In this document: positions 24,827 to 33,259 of the stretch, one piece after another | Position numbering within the stretch: the first letter of the stretch is position 1 | Layout: each line of letters begins with the position of its first letter | DNA from: Gammaproteobacteria bacterium | GTDB taxonomy: Bacteria; Pseudomonadota; Gammaproteobacteria; DRLM01 | Direction of reading: 5' to 3' | Assembly: GCA_023266095.1 (NCBI GenBank) | Contig: JAHFRV010000006.1 | Span: forward strand, 31,527-95,526 | Length of the DNA: 64,000 nt | Notes under the pieces: generated by a model | Databases searched by the model: none | What the model saw: the letters and a program-made list of their open reading frames with translations, nothing else | What the model was told of the DNA's origin: nothing | Program-made: the position numbers and the translations under genes

Positions 24827-26036
24827 ACACTATGATGTGTTGATCGTCGGTGCTGGCATGGTGGGCGCCACCCTCGCTTGCGCTTTGGCCGGCTCGTCGC
24901 TACGGGTCGCAGTTCTGGAAGGCATCGCGCCGCGGGATGTGCGCGCCGCCGATCCTGTCGATCTGCGGGTCTCCGCCATTACCCGCGCTTCGCGAAACAT
25001 TTTCACCGCACTGGATGCCTGGGAGGGCATGCTGGCGCGACGGGTGAGTCCCTACCGCGAGATGCACGTGTGGGACGCCGGCGGCGACGGCGTGATTCAT
25101 TTCGACAGCGCCGACGTGGGTGAGGCGGAATTGGGGCACATCGTCGAGAATCGCGTGGTGCAAATCGCTTTGTGGGACCGGTTGCAGCGCGCGGACAATG
25201 TCAGTCTCTATTGTCCCGCCGCCTGCGCCGAGTTGCGGCGCGAGGCCGGCCATATCAGCGTGCGACTAGAAGACGGCCGGCTGCTCAGCGCGCGGCTAGT
25301 GGTGGGTGCGGACGGCGCGCAGTCGCGGGTGCGGCGCTTCGCCCGTATCCCGGTGCACGGCTGGCAATACGATCAACACGGCGTGGTGGCGACAGTGCGT
25401 ACCGAACGCAGTCATCGCGAGACGGCATGGCAACGTTTTTTACCCGACGGCCCGCTGGCGTTTTTGCCGCTGCATGACGGCCGCTGTTCCATCGTCTGGT
25501 CCACCTCGCCGGGACATGCGGCGACTTTGTTGGCCATGGAAGACGCAGTGTTTTGCGAAGAGCTCACCCGTGCCTTCGCTGCAACACTGGGTCGGATTGC
25601 AGCCACCAGTGAACGCGCCGCCTTTCCGCTGCACTTGCAACATGCGGAACGTTATGTGACGGTGGGTCTGGCCTTGATCGGCGACGCGGCGCACACCGTG
25701 CACCCGCTGGCGGGGCAGGGCGTCAATCTGGGCATACTCGACGCGGCGGCTTTGGCGGAAGTCTTGCTCGATGCCCGCGCCGCCGGCAAAGACCACGCGA
25801 GTCTCGCGGTGCTGCGCCGCTATGAACGCTGGCGTAAGGGCCACAATCTGCTGATGATGGCCAGCATGGATGGCTTCAAACGTTTGTTCGGCAGTGACTG
25901 GTGGCCGCTGCGGGCCGCGCGCAATGCGGGGCTCACTCTTACCGACCGGCTGAGCCCGGTCAAACATCTCATCATGGCGCAGGCCATGGGCCGCGGCGGT
26001 GATCTGCCGCGCTTGGCGCGGGCCGCGACTCTTTAG
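24813..26036 (+). CDS. ubiI: 2-octaprenylphenol hydroxylase UbiI (VisC-like)
   Basis: 407 residues. Paralogue of the preceding ubiH, catalysing the C5 hydroxylation of the ubiquinone ring. Visible motifs: VLIVGAGMVGATLACAL (FAD), DLRVSAITRASRNIF, VVGADGAQSRVRRFA, and LIGDAAHTVHPLAGQGVNLG. The assignment to UbiI rather than UbiF or UbiH follows from position in the pepP-ubiH-ubiI operon; specificity is not readable from the sequence. It is the last gene of the operon. Confidence 0.88.
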   Translation: MNRSEHYDVLIVGAGMVGATLACALAGSSLRVAVLEGIAPRDVRAADPVDLRVSAITRASRNIFTALDAWEGMLARRVSPYREMHVWDAGGDGVIHFDSADVGEAELGHIVENRVVQIALWDRLQRADNVSLYCPAACAELRREAGHISVRLEDGRLLSARLVVGADGAQSRVRRFARIPVHGWQYDQHGVVATVRTERSHRETAWQRFLPDGPLAFLPLHDGRCSIVWSTSPGHAATLLAMEDAVFCEELTRAFAATLGRIAATSERAAFPLHLQHAERYVTVGLALIGDAAHTVHPLAGQGVNLGILDAAALAEVLLDARAAGKDHASLAVLRRYERWRKGHNLLMMASMDGFKRLFGSDWWPLRAARNAGLTLTDRLSPVKHLIMAQAMGRGGDLPRLARAATL

Positions 26037-26154
26037 CGCGTACCGTTGTCAGTAGCTTGAGTCAGCCCTGCCAAATGGCGCGCGCCGTCCTGGCGAAGGC
26101 GTGAAAACTTCGGGACGGTTCAGCGTGAATTCAGCGGGGCCTTATAAGCTGCAC

Positions 26155-26178
26155 GAGTGAATGCGCTTTCATTCACTC
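26155..26178. promoter_or_regulatory. Perfect nine-base inverted repeat before the antiporter gene
   Basis: GAGTGAATG and CATTCACTC flank a six-base loop, 70 bases upstream of the nhaP start and 118 bases after ubiI. No T-run follows on the plus strand, so it is a poor intrinsic terminator. Equally it could be a regulator-binding palindrome or an mRNA 5' structure controlling the antiporter. Confidence 0.5.
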
Positions 26179-26248
26179 GGCGTGATCGCTGATTCGGCGA
26201 TGGCCGCGACTCCCGCCTTCCGTCCATGCCCCTGCAAAGGCCCTTCCC

Positions 26249-27475
26249 ATGAGCTTATTTCAGATTATCGCGGTGTTGGTGGCGCTCGCGGCGCTGTTCA
26301 GTTATCTCAATTACCGCCACATCGGTTTGCCATCCACCGTCGGGTTGATGGTGATGGCCTTGATCTTGTCATTTGTTCTGGAAGGACTGGGTGCATGGGG
26401 ATTCGGGATGGAAGAGCGTGCCGCACATTTCCTGGCGCGCATCGACTTCAATCAAACCGTCCTGCATGGGATGTTGGGTTTTCTGCTGTTCGCCGGGGCC
26501 TTGCATGTCAATTTCGAGGAGTTGGCGCAACAGCGCTGGGCGGTGATCCTGCTGGCGACGTTCGGGGTGGTGTTGTCCACCATGATCATCGGCGTCTTGT
26601 TGTGGTGGGTGTTAGGCTGGCTGAGCATTCCCCTGTCGTTTCTCTACTGTTTGATTTTCGGCGCATTGATCTCTCCGACCGATCCGATCGCGGTCTTGGC
26701 GATACTCAAGGGGCTGGACGCGCCCAAAGGTTTGGAGATGAAGATCGCAGGTGAGGCCTTGTTCAATGACGGGGTGGGTGTGGTGCTGTTTTTGGTTTTG
26801 GTCGGGATCGCGACCGGCCATGGCCCTATCACGGTGGCCGACATCGGCTGGCTGTTCGTGAAGGAATGGCTGGGCGGCGTGGTGTTTGGTCTGGTCAGCG
26901 GGGCGATAGCCTGCTGGTTGTTGATGCGTGTTGATAATTATCAAGTTGAGGTTTTAATCACTCTGGCCTTGGTGATGGGCGGTTATGCCCTGGCCGAAGC
27001 CTGGCAGTTATCGGCGCCGCTCGCCATCGTGGTGGCGGGTTTGTTGGTTGGCAATCATGGCCACCGTTTCGCCATAGCGGCACAAACCCGCCAGCACTTG
27101 GACACGTTCTGGGAGTTGATCGACGAAATCTTCAACGCCGTGTTGTTCGTCTTGGTCGGCTTGGAGGTGTTGGTGCTGGTGTATACCTGGGATTATCTGC
27201 TCGCCAGCCTGGTGGCCATTCCTATCGTGTTGTTGGCGCGCTTCATCAGTGTCGGCGTACCGGTGGGTTTGCTGCGCAGTGTGCAGGTCTTTGCACCCAA
27301 CACCGTGAAAATTCTCACCTGGGGTGGTTTGCGGGGCGGGGTTTCAGTGGCCCTGGCGTTGGCATTGCCGGCGGGTCCCGAGAGAAGTGTCATTCTGCCG
27401 GTCACCTACGCGGTGGTGGCCTTTTCCATCATTGTGCAGGGCCTCAGTATAGCGCGCTTGCTGCGGAGGGCTTAA
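26249..27475 (+). CDS. nhaP: Na+(K+)/H+ antiporter, CPA1 (NhaP) family
   Basis: 408 residues, about 12 membrane segments. It exchanges cytoplasmic sodium or potassium for protons. CPA1 signatures are present: FLLFAGALHVNFEEL, the ion-site region LISPTDPIAVLAIL (with the TD-type unwound helix), EALFNDGVGVVLF (the ND pair used by NhaP in place of the DD of NhaA), and GGLRGGVSVALALALP. The start follows AAAGGCCC with modest ribosome-site quality. It sits alone between two hairpin or regulatory sequences. Confidence 0.9.
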   Translation: MSLFQIIAVLVALAALFSYLNYRHIGLPSTVGLMVMALILSFVLEGLGAWGFGMEERAAHFLARIDFNQTVLHGMLGFLLFAGALHVNFEELAQQRWAVILLATFGVVLSTMIIGVLLWWVLGWLSIPLSFLYCLIFGALISPTDPIAVLAILKGLDAPKGLEMKIAGEALFNDGVGVVLFLVLVGIATGHGPITVADIGWLFVKEWLGGVVFGLVSGAIACWLLMRVDNYQVEVLITLALVMGGYALAEAWQLSAPLAIVVAGLLVGNHGHRFAIAAQTRQHLDTFWELIDEIFNAVLFVLVGLEVLVLVYTWDYLLASLVAIPIVLLARFISVGVPVGLLRSVQVFAPNTVKILTWGGLRGGVSVALALALPAGPERSVILPVTYAVVAFSIIVQGLSIARLLRRA

Positions 27476-27631
27476 AAAAGCGGGGCTTGGCTGAGTGGCG
27501 AGTGGCGAACTCTATAATATTAAAAGTAATGCCACGAGATGAGGTCTCGTCGCGGCTATTTTATCGATCCAACTAGGGTTGCTTGGCCGAGAGAGCCATC
27601 GCCGCCGGCGGTTTCGTGGGCGCTTGCGATT

Positions 27632-27656
27632 AATAATGATAATGATTATCATTATT
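27632..27656. promoter_or_regulatory. Fur box
   Basis: A 25-base A/T palindrome 43 bases before the iron-binding-protein gene contains GATAATGATTATCATTATT, which matches 17 of 19 bases of the consensus Fur site. The arms AATAATGAT and ATCATTATT are perfect inverted repeats. Fur with Fe2+ should repress the downstream fbpAB genes when iron is ample. Confidence 0.92.
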
Positions 27657-27699
27657 AAAGTTTCGATTCATCATCCGGATTTGGCAAGAGGAGTGTGAA

Positions 27700-28713
27700 A
27701 TGGTTAAGCGAGTAGGGCTGGTTTTGATCTCGGCGGTCATGGGGTTGGTCAGCGCCGGAAGCTTCGCGGCGGGTAAGGACGAACTGGTAGTGTACTCGGG
27801 GCGCAGCGATAGCTTCGTCAAGCCGGTGGTGGAGGCATTCACTAAACAGACCGGCATTCAGGTGATCTTGCACAACGCCAGTTCCACCGAGTTGTTGAAC
27901 AAGCTGCGTGTCGAAGGCGAGCGTACCGAGGCCGATCTTTACTTAAGCAATGATGCGGGTAATTTGCAATTGGGCAGTGAGTTGGGGCTGTTTCAGCCTC
28001 TGCCGGAAGCCTCGACCAAACTGGTGGATGCGCGCTGGCGTGCGCCGGACAATACCTGGCTGGGCCTGTCGGCGCGGGCACGGGTGTTGGTGGTGAATAC
28101 CAAGGTCAAGGATCTGGATTTCATCAAGTCCGTGTTCGATCTCGCCGACCCGCGTTTGAAGGGGCGGCTCGGTATCACCAACGCCGCCAATGAGAGTTTC
28201 GTGGCGGGCACCACCGTGTATATGCTGGCCGCCGGCAAGGAGAAGACCCGCAACTGGTTGCAGGGTCTGAAAGACAATGCAGGCAAGACCGTGTTCGATA
28301 AACACGGCAAAATCGTCAGCGCGGTGGCCGAAGGCAAGCTCGATGTGGGTTTGGTGAATCATTATTACATTTACCGCCACCTGAATGAACAACCCAACGC
28401 GCCGATCCGCATCGTGTTGCCCGATCAAGGCGAGCAAGGCATGGGCGTGGCGTGGAATGTCGCCGGTGTGGCGGTCAGTAAATACACTCAGAAAAAAGAA
28501 TTGGCGGAAAAATTCGTGGCCTTCCTGGTCTCGGAAGAGGGGCAGAAGATCTTCGCCGAGGTGAACGAAGAATACCCGACCCGCGCTGGTGTGCCCGTCG
28601 CCGCGCGCCTGCCGACCCCGGCCAGCGTGAAAGTGGCCAACGTGCCCTTGTCTAAATTGGGGCCGGAGCGCGACGCCACCCTCGACTTGATCGATGCGGT
28701 GGGAATGCCGTAA
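27700..28713 (+). CDS. fbpA: Fe3+ ABC transporter, periplasmic binding protein
   Basis: 337 residues with a signal peptide (about 1-23, cleavage after GSFA). FbpA/FutA-type ferric-binding protein: it takes Fe3+ in the periplasm and passes it to the permease encoded next. Family features are LVVYSGRSDSFVKPVVEAF at the mature N-terminus, ADLYLSNDAGNL, the iron-ligand region VGLVNHYYIYRH with the paired tyrosines, and VPLSKLG near the C-terminus. The ribosome site AAGAGGAG is strong. The Fur box just upstream makes iron repression very likely. Confidence 0.93.
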   Translation: MVKRVGLVLISAVMGLVSAGSFAAGKDELVVYSGRSDSFVKPVVEAFTKQTGIQVILHNASSTELLNKLRVEGERTEADLYLSNDAGNLQLGSELGLFQPLPEASTKLVDARWRAPDNTWLGLSARARVLVVNTKVKDLDFIKSVFDLADPRLKGRLGITNAANESFVAGTTVYMLAAGKEKTRNWLQGLKDNAGKTVFDKHGKIVSAVAEGKLDVGLVNHYYIYRHLNEQPNAPIRIVLPDQGEQGMGVAWNVAGVAVSKYTQKKELAEKFVAFLVSEEGQKIFAEVNEEYPTRAGVPVAARLPTPASVKVANVPLSKLGPERDATLDLIDAVGMP

Positions 28714-28741
28714 ATGGGCTGATCCCGAGATTGGGAGCGGA

Positions 28742-30310
28742 ATGATCAAAAGCAGATTCGGTCCACTCGGAACGGTGGCGGGGATGGTCGTGCTGACGGC
28801 GGCCATCCCCTTGTTGTTTGTGATTTACAGCAGCGGGCAACTCAGTGCGGCGCAGTGGGCCGGGCTGTGGAGCAGCCGCTTGCCGATGTTATTGGGCAAC
28901 ACGCTGTCCTTGGCGGCGCTGGTCGGTATCGGCTCGCTGGTGCTGGGTCTCTCGTCGGCTTGGTTGATCGCGCGCCGCGACTTCCCCGGCCGCCGGTTCG
29001 CCCTGTGGTTGATGGTGTTGCCGTTGACCATCCCTACTTATGTGTTCGCTCACATCTATACCACCCTGTTCGAAGAGCAGGGTTGGCTGGGCCGGTTGTG
29101 GCGTGGGCTGTTCGGCGAGGCCGTGGCCATTCCCGATTTATATAATGTGTTCGGCGCGGCGTGGATATTGTCGTTGGCCAGTTTTTCCTACGTGTTTTTG
29201 CTGGCCCATGCGGCGCTGAGCCATTCCAGTCGCGCCTTGGAAGAGGCGGCGCGTATTCAAGGCGCCGCGCCGTGGCAGGTGTTTTGGCGCGTCACCCTGC
29301 CGCTGCTGCGGCCGGCCATCGCCGCCGGGCTGGCGGTGGTGGTGTTGCACGTGCTGTCGGATTTCGGCGCGGTGAGCATGTTGCGTTATCAGACCTTCAC
29401 TTTGAGCATTTATCTGCAGATGAGCGGGCGCTTCGATTATCAGGGCGCCGCCGGTTTGAGTCTGGTGCTGGTCTTGTTGTCGCTCACCTTCTTGGCGATG
29501 GAGCGTTTCTTCCGCACCCGTCAACGTTATTATGCAGGGGCGCAGGGCGCCATCATCAAACCCAAACCGGCGCGGCCCTGGGAGTGTGTGTGGATAGGCT
29601 TATGGCTGAGTCACATCGTCCTGTTCGCTTTTGCCCTGCCGCTGCTGTGGATGCTGGATATGACCTGGACGGCCTGGCAAGCCGGCGCCTTGGGCGAGCG
29701 GTTCTGGGGTTATGTGTTCAATTCGCTGCTGGTGGCATTTTGCGCGGCCAGCGCGGCGATGCTGGTCGCTTTGCCGATCGGCCTGTTTCACGTGCGCCGT
29801 CCCACCTGGCTCAGCGGCGGTTTCATGAATTTGTCCAGCGTGGGTTTCGTGCTGCCCGGCCCGGTGATCGCCTTGGGTATCATCACCTTCATGCTGGCGG
29901 TGTTGCCGGTGTTGTATGGTGGTCTCGCCGCCTTGGTCGCGGCGCTGATGGTGCGTTTCCTACCGCTGGCGGTGCAGGCGGAAGAAGCGGCCATGCAGCA
30001 ACTCACGCCGTCGGTCGAACAGGCGGGCCGTGTCCACGGCGCGGGTCCGCTGGAGAATCTGTGGCGGGTGACCCTGCCGATGATCCGCGGCGGCCTGGGG
30101 GTGGCGTGGGTGCTGGTGTTCATCGATGTGCTGAAGGAATTGCCCGCCACGCTGATTCTGCGGCCGATCGGTTTCGATACCCTGCCGGTACGAATTTGGA
30201 TCGAAGCCAGCGAGGAAATGCTGGAGCTGGCGGCCCCCGCCGCGTTGATGCTGGTGGTGGCTTCCCTGCCCGCCTTGTGGATCCTGATGCGCGGCAAAAA
30301 AGGCCGTTAA
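28742..30310 (+). CDS. fbpB: Fe3+ ABC transporter, fused permease
   Basis: 522 residues with about 12 membrane helices, two tandem copies of the binding-protein-dependent permease unit. The EAA loops that contact the ATPase are visible in each half: EEAARIQGAAPWQVFWRVTLP and VEQAGRVHGAGPLENLWRVTLP-like segments (about residues 185-205 and 430-452). The chosen ATG (28742, MIKSRFG) is 28 bases after fbpA; the frame is open further back. No ATPase gene (fbpC) follows, so the transporter must use one encoded elsewhere. Confidence 0.92.
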   Translation: MIKSRFGPLGTVAGMVVLTAAIPLLFVIYSSGQLSAAQWAGLWSSRLPMLLGNTLSLAALVGIGSLVLGLSSAWLIARRDFPGRRFALWLMVLPLTIPTYVFAHIYTTLFEEQGWLGRLWRGLFGEAVAIPDLYNVFGAAWILSLASFSYVFLLAHAALSHSSRALEEAARIQGAAPWQVFWRVTLPLLRPAIAAGLAVVVLHVLSDFGAVSMLRYQTFTLSIYLQMSGRFDYQGAAGLSLVLVLLSLTFLAMERFFRTRQRYYAGAQGAIIKPKPARPWECVWIGLWLSHIVLFAFALPLLWMLDMTWTAWQAGALGERFWGYVFNSLLVAFCAASAAMLVALPIGLFHVRRPTWLSGGFMNLSSVGFVLPGPVIALGIITFMLAVLPVLYGGLAALVAALMVRFLPLAVQAEEAAMQQLTPSVEQAGRVHGAGPLENLWRVTLPMIRGGLGVAWVLVFIDVLKELPATLILRPIGFDTLPVRIWIEASEEMLELAAPAALMLVVASLPALWILMRGKKGR

Positions 30311-30370
30311 AAGCCGGCGGGGGGAGCTTGGTTTCCGCCGCCGCCCTCGGTATAGTGGCGCCTCAACATT

Positions 30371-30528
30371 GTCCCCCGTGGGAGAGGCCCCGTTGATTCG
30401 GGGCGCCGAAGGCGCAACCAGCCCGGAATCGCTCAGGCAAAAGGACCGCAGTGGGACGTTGACTCTGGAGAGCGGTCGCGAATGCGATCCACCGAAGGGG
30501 CTAAACGCTCTCAGGTACCCGGACAGAG
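30371..30528 (+). promoter_or_regulatory. Tandem glycine riboswitch
   Basis: Two glycine aptamers in tandem. Aptamer 1 spans about 30371-30457, closed by GTCCC with GGGAC, and contains GGGAGAG, the GCGCCGAAGGCGC hairpin and the CTCAGGCAAAAGGACCGC core. Aptamer 2 spans about 30463-30528, closed by CTCTG with CAGAG, and contains GGAGAGCGG, CCACCGAAGGGG and CTCTCAGGTACCCGGACAG. A five-base linker joins them. The 3' side of aptamer 2 abuts the terminator stem that follows, so glycine binding can alter read-through into lipA-gcvTH-gcvPA-tpx-gcvPB. In known cases this architecture turns expression on when glycine is abundant. Confidence 0.95.
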
Positions 30529-30572
30529 GGGCAACGCTTGCGCAGTGCGCACGGCGTTGCCCCTTTTTGTTT
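30528..30572 (+). terminator. Riboswitch expression-platform terminator
   Basis: A ten-base perfect stem, GGGGCAACGC with GCGTTGCCCC, is followed by TTTTTGTTTT. The loop holds a second small hairpin (TGCGCAGTGCGCA). The first G of the stem is also the last base region of aptamer 2, which gives a direct way for ligand binding to compete with termination. The lipA start is 55 bases downstream. Confidence 0.9.
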
Positions 30573-30626
30573 TCAGGACGGGACCGGCAAACGCAACCGA
30601 CGTTTGCTTCAGTAACGAGAACGGTG

Positions 30627-31550
30627 ATGGCCCAGCAATCCGACAAGAACCGCCCGGTGTTCGACCACTCCGCCACCCCCAACGTGGGCCGCATGCCGAT
30701 GTGGATACGCCAGCGTCTGGGCGGCGACACCCAGTATGCCGTCACCGCCGACGCCGTGCGTCAATACGCCTTGAACACCGTGTGTGAAGAGGCGCGGTGT
30801 CCCAATCGCGCCGAATGCTGGAGCCAGGGCACCGCCACTTTCATGTTGCTGGGCGATACCTGTACCCGCGCCTGCGGTTTCTGCGCGGTGAAGACCGGCA
30901 AGCCGGTCTGGTTCGACGACGGCGAGCCTGCACGGGTGGCGGATGCGGTATTGGCGATGGGACTGGATTACGTGGTGCTCACCTCGGTGAATCGCGACGA
31001 CCTTGCCGACGGCGGCGCCAGTATTTTCGCCGCCACCTTGAGCGAGCTGGCGCGCCGTAAGCCGGGCATCGGCCTCGAAATGCTCACCCCGGATTTTCAC
31101 GGTTGCCAAGCACAGGCCGTGGCGGTGATCCATCAGGCGATCCGCGCGGCGGACACCCGCTTGGTGTGGGGGCACAACGTGGAGACCGTCCCGGCGCTTT
31201 ATAAAAGCGTGCGCAAGGGGTCGGATTACCGGCGCTCATTGGACTTGCTGGCGCTGGCGACACAGCTGGCCGGCGTGGAGGCCAAGTCGGCGCTGATGCT
31301 GGGTTTGGGCGAGAGCCGCGACGAAGTAACGGCGGTGCTGCGCGATCTGCGCGCTGTCGGGGTTCAGCGGATTTCCTTGGGCCAGTACCTGCGGCCGACC
31401 CGTTATCATCTGCCGGTGAAGGAATACATTACCCCCGCGCAATTCGACGAGTATCACGCCGAAGCGCGCGCGCTGGGATTTGCTTGGGTGAAGGCGGGCG
31501 CGTTGGTGCGCTCGTCCTATCATGCGGAAGAACAACAGGCTGTCGCTTGA
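30627..31550 (+). CDS. lipA: Lipoyl synthase LipA
   Basis: 307 residues from the ATG at 30627; the open frame upstream is only the riboswitch. LipA inserts two sulfur atoms into protein-bound octanoyl groups. The radical SAM cluster motif is CTRACGFC (Cys79, Cys83, Cys86) and the auxiliary sacrificial cluster motif is CEEARCPNRAEC (Cys53, Cys58, Cys64). The conserved C-terminal RSSYHAEE supplies the serine ligand. Being first in the glycine cleavage operon, it can lipoylate the GcvH made from the same transcript. LipB is not encoded in the window. Confidence 0.95.
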   Translation: MAQQSDKNRPVFDHSATPNVGRMPMWIRQRLGGDTQYAVTADAVRQYALNTVCEEARCPNRAECWSQGTATFMLLGDTCTRACGFCAVKTGKPVWFDDGEPARVADAVLAMGLDYVVLTSVNRDDLADGGASIFAATLSELARRKPGIGLEMLTPDFHGCQAQAVAVIHQAIRAADTRLVWGHNVETVPALYKSVRKGSDYRRSLDLLALATQLAGVEAKSALMLGLGESRDEVTAVLRDLRAVGVQRISLGQYLRPTRYHLPVKEYITPAQFDEYHAEARALGFAWVKAGALVRSSYHAEEQQAVA

Positions 31551-31562
31551 GCGGGAGAGACC

Positions 31563-32660
31563 ATGGGTAAACGCACACCTCTTTATGACACCCACCTGGC
31601 CGCCGGCGCCAAGTTGGTGGACTTCGGCGGCTGGGACATGCCGCTGCACTACGGCTCGCAGATCGAGGAACATCATCAGGTGCGCCGCGATGCCGGCATG
31701 TTCGACGTGTCGCATATGACCATCGTCGATTTGCGCGGCGAACGCGTGCAGGATTTTCTGCGTTATCTGGTCGCCAATAACATCGACAAGCTTAAACTTC
31801 CCGGCGGCGCGCTCTACACCTGCATGCTCAACGCTGAGGGCGGCGTCATCGACGATTTGATCGTCTATTTCGTCGAGCCGCGCTGGTATCGCCTGGTGGT
31901 GAACGCCGCCACCCGCGACAAGGACCTGGCATGGATCACCCAACAGGCCAAGCCTTACGCCGTCGAGGTGCGCGAACGCGCCGAGCTGGCGATGATCGCG
32001 ATTCAAGGCCCGCAAGCGCGCGATAAGACGCAGCGCGCGCTCGGCGATATCGTGCGCGCCGCCACCGCGCTGCAGAAACCCTTTACCTTCGTGGTGGTGG
32101 GCGACTTGTTCATCGCCCGCACCGGTTATACCGGCGAAGACGGTTACGAGATCATGCTGCCGGCGACACAATCCGCCGCGATCTGGCAAAAGCTGGCGGC
32201 CGCCGGCGTAGCGCCCGCCGGTCTCGGCGCCCGCGACACCTTGCGTCTCGAAGCGGGTATGAATCTCTACGGCAACGACATGGACGAGACCACCTCGCCC
32301 CTCGAATCGGGGCTGGCCTGGACCGTCGCCTTCGAACCGGCGGAGCGCAACTTCATCGGCCGCGCCGCCTTGGAGGCGCAGCGTCAGCGCGGTTCGCTTG
32401 GGCAATTCGTCGGACTGGTGTTGCTCGACAAAGGGGTGTTGCGCAATCATGAAGCACTGCTGCAAAACGGCGAGAAAATCGGGGAGATCACCAGCGGCGG
32501 TTTTTCGCCGACCTTGGGCCGGGCGATCGCGTTGGCGCGGTTGTACGGTTCCGCGAGCGGTGCTTGTCAGGTCGAGATACGCGGCAAACTGCTGGATGTG
32601 AAAGTAGTCAAGCCGCCGTTCGCGCGCAACGGCAAGGTATGCGTCGCGCTGACCGAATGA
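31563..32660 (+). CDS. gcvT: Glycine cleavage T protein (aminomethyltransferase)
   Basis: 365 residues. GcvT transfers the aminomethyl carbon from lipoyl-GcvH to tetrahydrofolate, releasing ammonia. Family features are TPLYDTHLAAGAKLVDFGGWDMP, the catalytic-region MFDVSHM, ARTGYTGEDGYEIMLP and ARDTLRLEAGMNLYGNDMD. It follows lipA by 12 bases with a GGGAGAG ribosome site, so the two genes are in one operon. Confidence 0.96.
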   Translation: MGKRTPLYDTHLAAGAKLVDFGGWDMPLHYGSQIEEHHQVRRDAGMFDVSHMTIVDLRGERVQDFLRYLVANNIDKLKLPGGALYTCMLNAEGGVIDDLIVYFVEPRWYRLVVNAATRDKDLAWITQQAKPYAVEVRERAELAMIAIQGPQARDKTQRALGDIVRAATALQKPFTFVVVGDLFIARTGYTGEDGYEIMLPATQSAAIWQKLAAAGVAPAGLGARDTLRLEAGMNLYGNDMDETTSPLESGLAWTVAFEPAERNFIGRAALEAQRQRGSLGQFVGLVLLDKGVLRNHEALLQNGEKIGEITSGGFSPTLGRAIALARLYGSASGACQVEIRGKLLDVKVVKPPFARNGKVCVALTE

Positions 32661-32700
32661 ATGTTAACGATATTCAAATTCAAACGATGAGGATGGACTC

Positions 32701-33096
32701 ATGAGCACGATTCCCGTTGATCTCAACTACACCAAGTCCCACGAGTGGGTACGCCGCGAGGCGGATGGCACCGTCACGGTGGGTATTACCGACCATGCTC
32801 AGGATTTGCTGGGCGATATGGTATTCGTCGAATTGCCGGAAACCGGCCGCGCCTTGAAGGCGGGCCAAGAGTGCGCGGTGGTGGAATCGGTGAAGGCCGC
32901 ATCCGACGTGTACAGCCCGCTGGCGGGCGAGGTGGTGGCGGTGAACGAAGTCTTGAGCGACAGCCCGGAACTCGTCAACAAAGCGCCTTACGGTGAAGGT
33001 TGGCTGATGCGCATCAAACCCGCCGCCGCCGCGGACATCGACGACTTGCTGGACGCCGCCGCCTATCAGGCGCAGATCGAGAGCGAGACGGAGTGA
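32701..33096 (+). CDS. gcvH: Glycine cleavage H protein
   Basis: 131 residues. GcvH shuttles the aminomethyl group on its lipoyl arm between the P, T and L proteins. The lipoylated lysine is Lys65 in [13 protein letters not shown]. The rest is standard ([34 protein letters not shown]). A GAGG ribosome site precedes the ATG. A 163-base gap carrying an inverted repeat separates it from gcvPA. Confidence 0.96.
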   Translation: MSTIPVDLNYTKSHEWVRREADGTVTVGITDHAQDLLGDMVFVELPETGRALKAGQECAVVESVKAASDVYSPLAGEVVAVNEVLSDSPELVNKAPYGEGWLMRIKPAAAADIDDLLDAAAYQAQIESETE

Positions 33097-33116
33097 TTTG
33101 GGGAGTGAACCTGAAT

Positions 33117-33237
33117 CACGGAGGGCGCGGAGAACACGGCGAAAAAAAACAACGCGGATGAATCAGTGCTGCTGCGCGCCACCGGCAACACAGCCATCCA
33201 GCCATTTCTTTCCTTCGTGTACCCCGCAGCCTCCATG
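33117..33237. repeat. Imperfect inverted-repeat element between gcvH and gcvPA
   Basis: The left arm begins CACGGAGGGCGCGGAGAACA and the right arm, read on the other strand, begins CATGGAGGCTGCGGGGTACA; after the following CG the left arm runs into a poly-A tract and the right arm into a purine-rich stretch. The arms are about 30 bases and imperfect, the whole element about 120 bases, with no coding capacity. It looks like a dispersed extragenic repeat or MITE-type insertion in the operon. The gcvPA ribosome site lies just outside it. Confidence 0.6.
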
Positions 33238-33259
33238 CTGATTATTTTTGGAGTGTATT

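Noticed and set aside
29161..30396. Plus-strand frame of 411 codons in another phase
   Set aside because: It overlaps the permease gene out of phase and shows no membrane pattern or motif.
31236..32465. Minus-strand frame of 409 codons
   Set aside because: Opposite lipA and gcvT, both fully recognised; no independent evidence.
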